Shown here: piece after piece, positions 48,543-58,856 of the stretch | Numbering within the stretch: the stretch's first letter is position 1 | Layout of the letters: every line of letters starts with the position of its first letter | Source: Chitinophagaceae bacterium | Lineage (GTDB): Bacteria; Bacteroidota; Bacteroidia; Chitinophagales; Chitinophagaceae | Length of the DNA: 64,000 nt | Reading direction: 5' to 3' | Assembly: GCA_014379965.1 (NCBI GenBank) | Contig: JACMKU010000079.1 | Location: 35,165-99,164 of the forward strand | Program-made: the position numbers and the translations under genes | The notes under the pieces: generated by a model | What the model was told of the DNA's origin: nothing | Seen by the model: only the letters and a program-made list of their open reading frames with translations | Databases searched by the model: none

Positions 48543-51500
48543 TGATTGTACACAGGAAATATTTTCAGACTACTTTATTGGTGTTGCTGATATCAGTAAC
48601 AAGTATTTCGCAGCCATCACGACCTCCTGACCCCATCGAACAGAATTTTCTTCATCCACCTTCATCCGCAAAGCCATGGGTATTTTGGTACTGGCTGCAT
48701 GGAGCCGTATCAAGAGAAGGTATTACAGCCGATCTTGGGTCGATGAAGAAAGTTGGCATTGCAGGAGCGTACCTGATGCCCATAAAAGACACCTCATCAG
48801 TTATTCCGTTTCAACCACAGGTCAGACAATTGACACCTGAGTGGTGGGCTATGATCAAGTTTGCTTTGCAGGAAGCCAAAAGATTGAAATTACAAATTGG
48901 TATACACGTGAGTGATGGATTTGCGCTGGCTGGCGGCCCATGGATCATGCCCGAACAGAGCATGCAAAAACTCACCTGGAGTAAAACGTTTTTCCGAGCT
49001 GGAGATAGAGCGGAAGTAATATTACCACTCCCCGAGAAGAAAGAGAATTACTATAAAGACATCGCAGTATTTGCCTATCCCGCAAACTATCGAAACGAAA
49101 TTGTCCTCAAAAACCTTAAACCAGTCGTTACGACTAGCAATGGTTCGGATGGATCCTTCCTACCTGAAATGGGTCAGAGGCAGACATTTCGTGGCGATAG
49201 TAGTTGCTGGATACAGTATACTTACCCGCAACAGGTAACTGTACGACAGGTGCAGATCAGGAAACAGAATAACCCTTACCAGTCGCAGCGATTCATTATC
49301 CAGAAAAGCGATGACGGTTTGTTTTTTACAAATGTCGATACATTGCAACCGCCTCGCCATGGCTGGCAGGATTGGGACGAGCCTTATACGCATGCAATAA
49401 GAGCCTTTACGACTAAGTACATTCGATTTCTGTGGAACAGGGATGGTACCGAACCTGGGGGTGAGGACCTTGATGCGGCCAAATGGCGGCCGATATTGAG
49501 AGTGCAAGGCATCTATCTAAGTGAAGAGCCGGTCATTAATAATTATGAAGCCAAGAATGGAAGCATATGGAGAGTCGCTGCGAATACAACCAATGAGGAA
49601 GTCAGCAACGGCGACGCAGTCCCATCTTCAAGAATTATTAATCTTACCGGCAAGTTAGCGCCTGATGGAAAATTAAACTGGGTTCCACCCGTAAATGAGG
49701 ATTGGGTCATAGTCAGGATTGGGCATACGTCGACAGGATACACCAATGCTACGGCAGGAGGAGGGAAAGGATTGGAATGTGACAAGTTCAGTACCGAGGC
49801 CGTCACATATCAATTCAATAATTGGTTCGGAAAATTTTATTCTCAAACGGACCCGGCTATAGCAAAGGAGGTGATAAAAATCTTTCATGTTGACAGTTGG
49901 GAATGTGGCAGCCAGAATTGGAGTAGAAATTTTGCTTTTGAGTTTAAGAAAAGAAGAGGATATGACCTGATCCCGTATTTGCTCGTGATGACGGGGACGC
50001 CGGTTTCGGATGCGGTCACATCCGAAAGAATATTGCATGATGTTCGTAAGACCATTTCCGAGTTGGTGAACGATAAATTCTATGCTACCCTTAGAAACCT
50101 GGCGCATGCAAAAGGCTGTTCATTCAGCGCCGAAAGTATTGCTCCAACCTTTGTAAGTGACGGTCTTGCGCACTATAAGCATGCTGACATACCGATGGGT
50201 GAGTTTTGGCTGAATAGTCCAACTCACGATAAACCTAATGATATGCTGGATGCTGTCAGTGGCGGACATATTTACGGCAAGAAGGTCATACAGGCCGAGG
50301 CGTTCACCACCTTGCGTAGCGACTGGGGTGAGCATCCGGGCAGTATAAAAGTATTGGGCGACCGCGCCTTTGCGACCGGTATCAACAAGCTATCGTTGCA
50401 CGTATTCATGCATAATCCCTGGTTGGACAAGAAGCCGGGGATGACATTAGATGGGATCGGCTTGTATTATCAAAGAGACCAGACCTGGTTCAGGCAAAGT
50501 AAAGCCTGGATCGATTATTTAACCCGTTGCCAGGCATTATTGCAACTGGGAAATCCTGTCACCGATATCGGAGTGTTCATTGGCGAGGAATTGCCTCGTC
50601 GTTCCATTCTACCGGATAGGTTGGTAAAGACTTTGCCAGAACTATTCTGGAAAGAGAAGTTAGAGGCTGAAAGAAAGAGGTTGGAAAATGCGGGCCAACC
50701 CATGCGAACAATGCCCGATGGGGTGACGCATACCGCAAACATGGCGGATCCAGAAGACTGGATCGATGCGATGAATGGTTACCAGTACGATTGTTTTAAC
50801 CCTGATGTATTAATGCAGATGAAAGTAGTGAGTGGGAGGGTAGTTACACCTGGTGGCGCGAGTTATTCAGTGTTGGTTGTCCCCGGCAAGCATTCGATGA
50901 ATCCCAATGCAGGCATGAGTATGGGTGTCATCAATAAACTCAGGCAGTTGGCCAATGCTGGAGCCCGGATAATTATAAGTGAGGAATACATGAAGGACCT
51001 GGGAAGCAATAAGAATGTGAGTATAGCTCCGTACACTTCCGGCAGTTTCGAGAAATTTGGCCTAAGAAGGGATGTGGAGGTGAGGAAAGGAAGATCAGCA
51101 ATAGCATGGACGCATAGAATGCTGGGAAAGGCCGACATCTATTTTATTTCTAACCAGACAAACTTCGAACAACCCGTAGAGCTTCTGTTTCGAATAAAAG
51201 ATAGGAAACCTGAAGGATGGAACCCGGTTAACGGAAATAGCTTTGCCGATTTTAGTTGGCGTATGACTGATGATGGAGTTCTTCTTTTTTTAAGGTTGTT
51301 GCCCAGTCAGTCATTATTTTTTTCTTTTAGTAAAAAAAATACAGGTGATAAACAAATAATCCTGCCAGTTAAATATTCGAATCCAATAGTACTTGATAGA
51401 AATTGGGAGGTACAGTTCGACAAGGCCTATGGCGGACCCATTTCTCCAGTCCAATTTGAAAGTTTGATAAGCTGGTCACATCACACCGATTCAGCACTCA

Positions 51501-51856
51501 GGTATTATTCAGGAACGGCTTTTTATCGAAAAAATTTCACAATCGCCACGGAGCAGAAAGTATCGGGCGCCATCATCGAATTTGATTCCATTTATAATAT
51601 GGCGACCGTAAAAGTCAATGGAGTAGATTGTGGAACGGTATGGACGCCTCCTTACAGTGTCGACATAAGCAGGGCTTTGAAGAAAGGGGAGAACAAGATT
51701 GAAATTGAAGTCGCTAATACCTGGCGAAATCGTTTAATAGGCGACGAATTGAATGTAGGGAAAAGAATCACCTGGTTTAACTCACCCTATAAGCTTAAGG
51801 AGAAACCTTTGTTGCCCGCTGGCATAGTTGGCTCTGTAAAATTGCTAATTCGATGA
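48542..51856 (+). CDS. GH106-family alpha-L-rhamnosidase
   Basis: A 1104-residue exported protein (signal peptide to SISQ), the usual length for GH106. PWVFWYWLHGAVSREGITADL followed by MKKVGIAGAYLM is the GH106 opening, and IHVDSWECGSQNW around 449 probably contributes the catalytic acid. The C-terminal 150 residues form a jelly-roll domain (FYRKNFTIATE, VKVNGVDCGTVWTPPY). In B. thetaiotaomicron a GH106 enzyme cleaves rhamnose in an RG-II side chain. It is translationally coupled to the GH43-like gene. Confidence 0.8.
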   Translation: MIVHRKYFQTTLLVLLISVTSISQPSRPPDPIEQNFLHPPSSAKPWVFWYWLHGAVSREGITADLGSMKKVGIAGAYLMPIKDTSSVIPFQPQVRQLTPEWWAMIKFALQEAKRLKLQIGIHVSDGFALAGGPWIMPEQSMQKLTWSKTFFRAGDRAEVILPLPEKKENYYKDIAVFAYPANYRNEIVLKNLKPVVTTSNGSDGSFLPEMGQRQTFRGDSSCWIQYTYPQQVTVRQVQIRKQNNPYQSQRFIIQKSDDGLFFTNVDTLQPPRHGWQDWDEPYTHAIRAFTTKYIRFLWNRDGTEPGGEDLDAAKWRPILRVQGIYLSEEPVINNYEAKNGSIWRVAANTTNEEVSNGDAVPSSRIINLTGKLAPDGKLNWVPPVNEDWVIVRIGHTSTGYTNATAGGGKGLECDKFSTEAVTYQFNNWFGKFYSQTDPAIAKEVIKIFHVDSWECGSQNWSRNFAFEFKKRRGYDLIPYLLVMTGTPVSDAVTSERILHDVRKTISELVNDKFYATLRNLAHAKGCSFSAESIAPTFVSDGLAHYKHADIPMGEFWLNSPTHDKPNDMLDAVSGGHIYGKKVIQAEAFTTLRSDWGEHPGSIKVLGDRAFATGINKLSLHVFMHNPWLDKKPGMTLDGIGLYYQRDQTWFRQSKAWIDYLTRCQALLQLGNPVTDIGVFIGEELPRRSILPDRLVKTLPELFWKEKLEAERKRLENAGQPMRTMPDGVTHTANMADPEDWIDAMNGYQYDCFNPDVLMQMKVVSGRVVTPGGASYSVLVVPGKHSMNPNAGMSMGVINKLRQLANAGARIIISEEYMKDLGSNKNVSIAPYTSGSFEKFGLRRDVEVRKGRSAIAWTHRMLGKADIYFISNQTNFEQPVELLFRIKDRKPEGWNPVNGNSFADFSWRMTDDGVLLFLRLLPSQSLFFSFSKKNTGDKQIILPVKYSNPIVLDRNWEVQFDKAYGGPISPVQFESLISWSHHTDSALRYYSGTAFYRKNFTIATEQKVSGAIIEFDSIYNMATVKVNGVDCGTVWTPPYSVDISRALKKGENKIEIEVANTWRNRLIGDELNVGKRITWFNSPYKLKEKPLLPAGIVGSVKLLIR

Positions 51857-51860
51857 AATT

Positions 51861-54158
51861 GTGTACCTATTATATCATTTGTTTTTTTTATTGCTTGGCG
51901 GTAACGCAGTATTGGCGCAGGCGCCGCAGGAGTATAATGTTATTTGGACTACCCAAAGCAAGAATACTTCGGAATCGATGCCTTGCGGTGGTGGCGATAT
52001 CGGTTTGAATGTATGGGTGGAGAATGGTGAAGTGATGGTGTACGGTGCACGAAGCGGGAGCTTCAATGAAGACAATGCACTGATGAAAGCCGGTAGGATC
52101 AGGATAAAATTACTGCCCAACCCTTTCGAAGGAACTGCTATTAAGCAGGAACTACACTTACAGCAGGGATTTGTGACGATCGATGGTGAACACAATGGTG
52201 TCAAGGCCACCCTGAGAATCTGGGTCGACGTCTTCGAACCGGTGGTACATTTTGAAGTTACCAGTTCCAGGAAAATAACTGTCGAAGCAACCTATGAAAG
52301 TTGGCGATACCAGGACCGACTGATAAAGGCAAGGGAAAACTTCGCCAACTCATGGAAATGGGCGCCACCGAAGAACAAGATCTATCCAAAGGATCAAATT
52401 AGTTTTAACAGTGGCGGAGTTTTATTTTATCATAACAACGGCGAAAGGACAATTTTTGACACGACGGTCTCCCAACAGGGGCTTGATGGTGTGAAGGATC
52501 AGCTCTACAACCCTTTGAAGAATCTCGCATTCGGTGGATTATTAAGCGGGGATAAGTTTATAGCGGCGGGAGAAAATGAAGGTAAGTACGTCAATACCGA
52601 TTTTAAGGGTTGGAAGTTGAAAAGTGCATCACCTGGCAGGAGGCATGAGTTGATATGGGTGTTGCATACCATCCAGGCGAATTACTTTGGTGAGTGGCAC
52701 CAGTCATTAAAAACGATACTACTCAAAGCGAAGGCAAAAAATGCTTTTGCAAACACACAGAAGTGGTGGAAAGAATTCTGGGGTCGAAGCTTTATTCATT
52801 TGCCGTCTCCTGATACAGCCTCCACGTCGTGGAAAATGGGAAGAAATTTTCAATTGTTCAGGTATATGCTCGCCTGCAATGCGCACGGCGTATGGCCAAC
52901 GAAATTCAATGGTGGGCTTCTTACTGTCGATCCTGTATTTACCGACCGAAGTAATGAACTTACTCCGGACTATCGAAACTGGGGAGGGGGACTTCATACC
53001 GCGCAGAATCAACGCCTGGTTTATTTCCCAATGATCAAGAATGGCGATTGGGACCTCCTAAAGCCACAGCTTGATTTTTACCTGCGAATATTGAAGAATG
53101 CAGAGTTGCGCAGCAAAGTGTATTGGGATCATGGAGGCGCAAGTTTCACCGAACAGATGGAGAATTATGGAATACCTAATTATGCCGAGTATGGTACCAG
53201 GCGTCCGGATAATTTTGATAAAGGGGTGGAGTATAATGCCTGGCTCGAGTATGAGTGGGATACGGTCCTTGAATTTTGCCTGATGATGCTCGATGAGGAG
53301 CTCTATACCGGGAATGACATAAGTTCCAGGCTCCCTTTCATTGAAAGCTGCATTCAATTTTTCTATGAGCACTATGCTTATGAAGGAAGGAAGCGGACGG
53401 CGAGGCTGTTCGACGACGATGGTAAACTCACATTTTATCCTGGCAGCGGGGCGGAAACCTTTAAGATGGCGACTAATTCAACTGCCACGCTTGCCGCTTT
53501 GCGGGTAATCATCAACAGGATGCTGGCATTGCCGGCGAAGTACATCAACACTGGTAAAAGGAATCACTATGACAGCCTGTTGAAGAGAACCCCCGATATA
53601 AGCTATGCGACGTTTAATGGCCACACTACGATAGCGCCTGCGAAATCATGGGAGCGTGTGAACAATACAGAATCACCTCAATTATACCCTGTATTTCCAT
53701 GGGGCATCTTTGGCGTAGGAAAGCCGGGGCTGGATACTGCTATTAATACATGGAACCATGATACGAATGTGGTAAAGTTCAGGAGCCATTTAGGATGGAA
53801 ACAGGATAATATATGGGCGGCACGATTGGGGCTTACGAATGAAGCATGGCGATTGACCTCATTAAAACTGAAGGATGCAGAAAGAAGATTCCCTGCTTTC
53901 TGGGGGCCTGGGTTCGATTGGGTGCCTGATCATAACTGGGGCGGCAGTGGAATGATAGGATTGCAGGAAATGCTGATGCAGGTGGATGACGAGCGGATCT
54001 TACTGTTTCCAGCATGGCCGAAGGATAAGGATGTACACTTTAAACTGCATGCACCGTACAATACCACGGTTGAAGCGGAATACAAAAATGGAAAGTTGGA
54101 AAGCCTGAAAGTATTTCCGGAAGAAAGAAGGAAGGATGTAGAAATACTTTTAAAGTAA
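51861..54158 (+). CDS. DUF5703-containing (alpha/alpha)6 glycosidase-like protein
   Basis: A GTG start at 51861 gives 765 residues with signal peptide MYLLYHLFFLLLGGNAVLAQ; an ATG at 51853 is in another frame. EYNVIWTTQSKNTSESMPCGGGDIGLNVWV is the DUF5703 N-terminal motif. The middle and C-terminal parts (LAYNAWLEYEWDTVLEF-like region around 450-460, WGGSGMIGLQEMLMQ near 695) look like a GH95/GH65-type (alpha/alpha)6 barrel. No characterised enzyme of this type is known to me, so its bond specificity is open. It closes the + strand run and converges on the esterase gene with a 4-base gap. Confidence 0.65.
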   Translation: MYLLYHLFFLLLGGNAVLAQAPQEYNVIWTTQSKNTSESMPCGGGDIGLNVWVENGEVMVYGARSGSFNEDNALMKAGRIRIKLLPNPFEGTAIKQELHLQQGFVTIDGEHNGVKATLRIWVDVFEPVVHFEVTSSRKITVEATYESWRYQDRLIKARENFANSWKWAPPKNKIYPKDQISFNSGGVLFYHNNGERTIFDTTVSQQGLDGVKDQLYNPLKNLAFGGLLSGDKFIAAGENEGKYVNTDFKGWKLKSASPGRRHELIWVLHTIQANYFGEWHQSLKTILLKAKAKNAFANTQKWWKEFWGRSFIHLPSPDTASTSWKMGRNFQLFRYMLACNAHGVWPTKFNGGLLTVDPVFTDRSNELTPDYRNWGGGLHTAQNQRLVYFPMIKNGDWDLLKPQLDFYLRILKNAELRSKVYWDHGGASFTEQMENYGIPNYAEYGTRRPDNFDKGVEYNAWLEYEWDTVLEFCLMMLDEELYTGNDISSRLPFIESCIQFFYEHYAYEGRKRTARLFDDDGKLTFYPGSGAETFKMATNSTATLAALRVIINRMLALPAKYINTGKRNHYDSLLKRTPDISYATFNGHTTIAPAKSWERVNNTESPQLYPVFPWGIFGVGKPGLDTAINTWNHDTNVVKFRSHLGWKQDNIWAARLGLTNEAWRLTSLKLKDAERRFPAFWGPGFDWVPDHNWGGSGMIGLQEMLMQVDDERILLFPAWPKDKDVHFKLHAPYNTTVEAEYKNGKLESLKVFPEERRKDVEILLK

Positions 54159-54162
54159 ATAC

Positions 54163-55605
54163 TCACCAGTCATCTGTTCTAAAACTGGATACAGGAAAGC
54201 CTTCCGTACTGAAAAGATCACCCACCACATAATCTTTGAATGCATATCGAACCGCTGCAGGTTCTTTTACATCCGGTGCGGACACCACCACAGTACCTGC
54301 AGTGATCACTGCCTTTGCAGGACGAAAGATCTTATTGGAACCTGCAATTTCAAACAACATCATAGGCTTTCCATAAGACGTGAGACCGTTGGGGGCATTG
54401 GAGAATTTAATAGTAGCAGCGCCATTGCCGAAAGCGATCGATTCATAGGCCGGGCTTTCGCTGGCAAATCCTTTCTTTCCATAAGTTTTCGCCAGTGCCA
54501 TATAAGCTAGCCGCTTCCCGCCGGTTAATTTGTCCGATGGATGGATATTGAACTCTTCACCTATATCCATCAATACGGCCATACCACTATTCTGAATTTT
54601 GGCCAGCGCCTTCCGTTGAGCATCGCGCAAATACGCAGAATTATTATTTACGGCATTCACTGCCGCATAGTTGTTGTAATTATACGGAGCGATCTGGCAG
54701 TAGTAAAAGGGGATATCGCCCTGCCCTGATTGATCGCGGATTTGTTGCACAAAAGCAGGAAATAACTTTTCATATTGAGCGGGACGGTCATTGTTGCTCT
54801 CGCCCTGATACCATAGGCACCCTTTTATGGTAAAACCTAAGAAAGGGTGTAGCATGCCGTTATACAATACAGTTGGTGTCCGATTATTCATTCGCCCTGT
54901 ATCAGTTGCCAATGGGACTTTAATTTCAGGAAATGATTTCAACGTTTGTTCATCCATAAACGCTTCCACCGGTGAGCCGCCATAGCTAATATTGACCATA
55001 CCAATGGGTACGCGCAATTGCTCATATAGTATCCTGGCAAAGAAATACGCAGTAGCGCTGAAGTTGGACACTGTTTCGGGTCCAGCTAATTTCCAGGGTG
55101 AGTTCTTACTGGTATCAAGTGGTGTTCGTTGCACGGATCGCGGCACGGTGTATAAGCGTATATGGCTGTTGGTTGAATTGAATATTGCATCATTACTGCC
55201 TAGAATTGGTTGATCCCTGTAGCCTTTCATCGGCATTTCCATATTCGACTGTCCGCTGCAAAGCCATACTTCGCCGATCAATACATTATTAAGTAGTAGA
55301 GTCTCGCCATCACTGATCGTTATCGTATAGGGGCCGCCTGCGGTCGGAGTGCTGATCTTTAGTTTCCATTTACCTGAAGCGTCGGCGGTCGTGCTATATT
55401 TTTTCTTATTCCAGGAACTTGTTATTTGAACTGGGCTACCCGATTTCCCCCAACCCCAGATAGCGGCATCCGTTTGTTGTTGCAGAACCATATTATCACT
55501 GAAAAAATAGGGCAGTGTGATCTTCGCCCACGAGTGATGGGGTATCGAAGCAAGTAATAGGCAAAGAAAAAACAACGGGGCAGCTAATCGCTTCATACTA
55601 ATCAA
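54163..55605 (-). CDS. Sialate O-acetylesterase-type carbohydrate esterase (SGNH/SASA)
   Basis: A 480-residue exported protein on the - strand; ATG at 55596 is an alternative start. The signal peptide ends near SWAK. LCSGQSNMEMPM holds the nucleophile S120, WYQGESN is a second SGNH block, and NIHPSDK supplies the His/Asp segment. Family members remove O-acetyl groups from sugars, and acetylated aceric acid and methyl-fucose occur in RG-II. It is transcribed towards the glycosidase block and away from the AraC gene. The target acetyl group is inferred. Confidence 0.85.
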   Translation of the reverse strand: MISMKRLAAPLFFLCLLLASIPHHSWAKITLPYFFSDNMVLQQQTDAAIWGWGKSGSPVQITSSWNKKKYSTTADASGKWKLKISTPTAGGPYTITISDGETLLLNNVLIGEVWLCSGQSNMEMPMKGYRDQPILGSNDAIFNSTNSHIRLYTVPRSVQRTPLDTSKNSPWKLAGPETVSNFSATAYFFARILYEQLRVPIGMVNISYGGSPVEAFMDEQTLKSFPEIKVPLATDTGRMNNRTPTVLYNGMLHPFLGFTIKGCLWYQGESNNDRPAQYEKLFPAFVQQIRDQSGQGDIPFYYCQIAPYNYNNYAAVNAVNNNSAYLRDAQRKALAKIQNSGMAVLMDIGEEFNIHPSDKLTGGKRLAYMALAKTYGKKGFASESPAYESIAFGNGAATIKFSNAPNGLTSYGKPMMLFEIAGSNKIFRPAKAVITAGTVVVSAPDVKEPAAVRYAFKDYVVGDLFSTEGFPVSSFRTDDW

Positions 55606-55720
55606 TTTGACTTCGAATATAGCTAAATGCGCTTATTAGCTGTCTTGTACTGTCAGGGCGGTTTGTGAAGGTTGGTTAGTGAACTTTTCAGTAATTTAAG
55701 ACCTAATTAGCTTGCGGTAT
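55606..55720. promoter_or_regulatory. Divergent promoter region between esterase and AraC regulator
   Basis: This 115-base region must serve both divergent genes. It has an inverted repeat, agctaa (55621-55626) and ttagct (55636-55641), separated by 9 bases, which could be an AraC-type operator. No promoter hexamers could be fixed with confidence. Confidence 0.35.
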
Positions 55721-56650
55721 ATGAAAGAAAAGGATAACAAGGAAGGCTCGCATAAGAATATATGGTATGGGTTGGGGCGACAAAGAATTGAGATTCCGCG
55801 GGCAATTTTGAAGTCGAGGGTACAAAGCAACGTCCTCCTGAAACACCTTCACATCTGTTCAATCGGGTACTATCCCAAGGCGAAGGATCACTATACTTAC
55901 CGTAAGAAAGGGCTACTTGAGAACTTCCTCTTCTATTGCGTGGATGGTCATGGATGGTATGAGATAGGGAAACAGAAGTATGAGATTGGGCCAAATGAAT
56001 TTTTCATATTGCCCCGCAACGTGGAGCATGCGTACGGGAGCAGCGACGATCATCCCTGGAGCATCTACTGGATACATTTTGGCGGCGATGCGCTTGGCGA
56101 GCTGAATGAGATCCAGGCCGTCCAGAAATACTTCAAGCCATTTCATTTAAAATATAGTACGGAAATCGCTTCCGTGTTCTCCAAGATCTATAAGACATTG
56201 CAACTGGGGTATAGTATCGACAACCTGTTGTTTGCGAATATGACCCTTGCACACTTTCTGACCTTGTTTATTTATAATTCGAGGCATTTTGATTCCGTGA
56301 GCAACGAGAAATTGGATTGCGTGGATAGTGCCATGCTTTACATGCAACAGCATATTGATGAAAATATTTCACTTACCGATCTAAGCAAGCATTATAACTA
56401 CTCGGTGTCCCGATTTTCTAATTTGTTCAAGCAAAAGACGGGGTATGCGCCAATTGATTATTTTCTCCAGATGAAGATGCAGAAGGCCTGCCAGCAGCTT
56501 GACCTTACCAATCATTCCATTAAGGAGATAGCGTTTGAAATGGGCTTCGACGACCCGTATTATTTTTCGAAGCGGTTTCGGTCGATCATTGGGATGTCGC
56601 CGAAGAAGTACCGGTTGTTGACGAAGAATGAGCAATCGGGAACGGAGTGA
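55721..56650 (+). CDS. AraC-family transcriptional regulator
   Basis: ATG 55721 gives 309 residues; an upstream in-frame TTG is less likely. The N-terminal part (LENFLFYCVDGHGWYEIGKQ, then FFILPRNVEHAYGSS) is a cupin-type ligand-binding domain. The C-terminal 100 residues hold two helix-turn-helix motifs (ISLTDLSKHYNYSVSRFSNLFK and SIKEIAFEMGFDDPYYFSKRF) with the GMSPKKYR ending of AraC/XylS proteins. It is divergent from the esterase and next to the RG-II locus, so it probably responds to a pectic sugar and controls the locus. Ligand unknown. Confidence 0.9.
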   Translation: MKEKDNKEGSHKNIWYGLGRQRIEIPRAILKSRVQSNVLLKHLHICSIGYYPKAKDHYTYRKKGLLENFLFYCVDGHGWYEIGKQKYEIGPNEFFILPRNVEHAYGSSDDHPWSIYWIHFGGDALGELNEIQAVQKYFKPFHLKYSTEIASVFSKIYKTLQLGYSIDNLLFANMTLAHFLTLFIYNSRHFDSVSNEKLDCVDSAMLYMQQHIDENISLTDLSKHYNYSVSRFSNLFKQKTGYAPIDYFLQMKMQKACQQLDLTNHSIKEIAFEMGFDDPYYFSKRFRSIIGMSPKKYRLLTKNEQSGTE

Positions 56651-56667
56651 GGATGCGCGTTGGTGTA

Positions 56668-56816
56668 GGTTGGGTGATAAGTTGATTAAGTTGATTGGGT
56701 TGATTAAGGTGATTAAGGTGACTAAGCTAGTAACCGGTAGACACAGATGAACCTGATCAACCTAATCAACCCAATCAACTTAATCAACCCAATCAACTTA
56801 ATCAACTCAATCAACC
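56668..56816. repeat. Large hairpin with tandem gttgattaa-type arms
   Basis: The left arm (about 56673-56720) has repeats of a unit close to gttgattaa; the right arm (about 56752-56816) has the reverse complement, aatcaac repeats. 56681-56718 pairs with 56752-56788 over about 37 bases with a few mismatches, around a 33-base loop. The right arm is longer than the left. It follows the AraC stop codon by 17 bases and resembles a terminator or a mobile hairpin element rather than a protein-binding site. Confidence 0.85.
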
Positions 56817-56919
56817 CCTTCAACCCTCATATCGTGTCTAATTACCACCTGCAATTGTCGCAATTTACCCCAGTAAGGAAACCCGGCTTCCTTATTTTTA
56901 TGCTCTCAAAAATTAATAG

Positions 56920-57414
56920 ATGAAAACACAAACCGCAAGCACAAGGATCCAGGGTTTCCTTACCCTATTTGACTATCATACTGGCTTTTTTGCAAGAGCA
57001 CTTGAGGGCATCTCGAAAGACGATATGCATAATCGTTTGAAGACGCAGGCAAATCACCCTGCGTGGCTGGCCGGTGCACTGGTCAATCAGCGATTCATGA
57101 TGACATCTGAAACGGGAACTGGTCAAAAACAAACGGGTGAGGAACTGTTTAAGAATAACAAGGGGATACAGGAAGGAGCAACCTACCCAACAATAGAAGA
57201 GTATATTAGTGATTGGAACCGGATTACTCCTGAGGCCCGCGAAGCGCTGGTAAAAATTGATGATAAGAAACTGGATAGCCCGTTTGAAATGGAAGGAATG
57301 AAAATGAGCTATTACGAATTGATCAGCTTTACTATTTATCGCGAAGCGAGTATGATTGGGCAGCTAGCCTTGTGGCGCAGGCTCTTAGGGTATCCTGCTC
57401 TGAAGTATGATTGA
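56920..57414 (+). CDS. DinB-fold protein
   Basis: A 164-residue soluble protein. FLTLFDYHTGFFARALEGIS with a spaced HPAWLAGALVNQR and a final YRE/ALWRRL helix resembles the four-helix DinB/YfiT family, in which three His bind a metal. Here His residues at about 20 and 47 are visible, but the third is not clear. Most members have unknown roles, some are thiol S-transferases. No operon partner is visible. Confidence 0.65.
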   Translation: MKTQTASTRIQGFLTLFDYHTGFFARALEGISKDDMHNRLKTQANHPAWLAGALVNQRFMMTSETGTGQKQTGEELFKNNKGIQEGATYPTIEEYISDWNRITPEAREALVKIDDKKLDSPFEMEGMKMSYYELISFTIYREASMIGQLALWRRLLGYPALKYD

Positions 57415-57477
57415 GGTAAATGGCACCTTGTGGGCTCCTTCATATCCAATAATGGAGGGATCCCCAGATTTTATAAA

Positions 57478-57503
57478 CTGACTCAGTATGATTACATAGT
57501 AAG

Positions 57504-57507
<4 letters not shown>
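57478..57507. terminator. Possible bidirectional hairpin between convergent reading frames
   Basis: ctgact (57478-57483) pairs with agtcag (57502-57507) around an 18-base loop, followed on the + strand by an A-rich run. It lies between the DinB-fold gene and a convergent hydrolase fragment and includes that fragment's stop codon. The short stem makes this a weak call. Confidence 0.3.
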
Positions 57508-58716
<1,209 letters not shown>

Positions 58717-58850
58717 GTTGAAATGGCTGTTTCCTCGGCACAGCTGATAACACCAGTCCGGAGTAATGGACGATCGTAAATAGATAAGGGAAACAGTTGC
58801 TTATTATTTAGCCTTATATTTTGAAGATATATACTGCTATCGTGCTGCCA
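58717..58850 (-). pseudogene. Possible remnant of conjugative-transposon TraM
   Basis: The frame that continues upstream of the esterase half, open to a TAA at 58851-58853, includes IRLNNKQLFPLSIYD. This resembles the C-terminal region of Bacteroidota conjugative-transposon TraM proteins as I remember them. It is only about 45 residues and has no start of its own. The resemblance is short and may be chance. Confidence 0.2.
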
Positions 58851-58856
58851 TTATGT

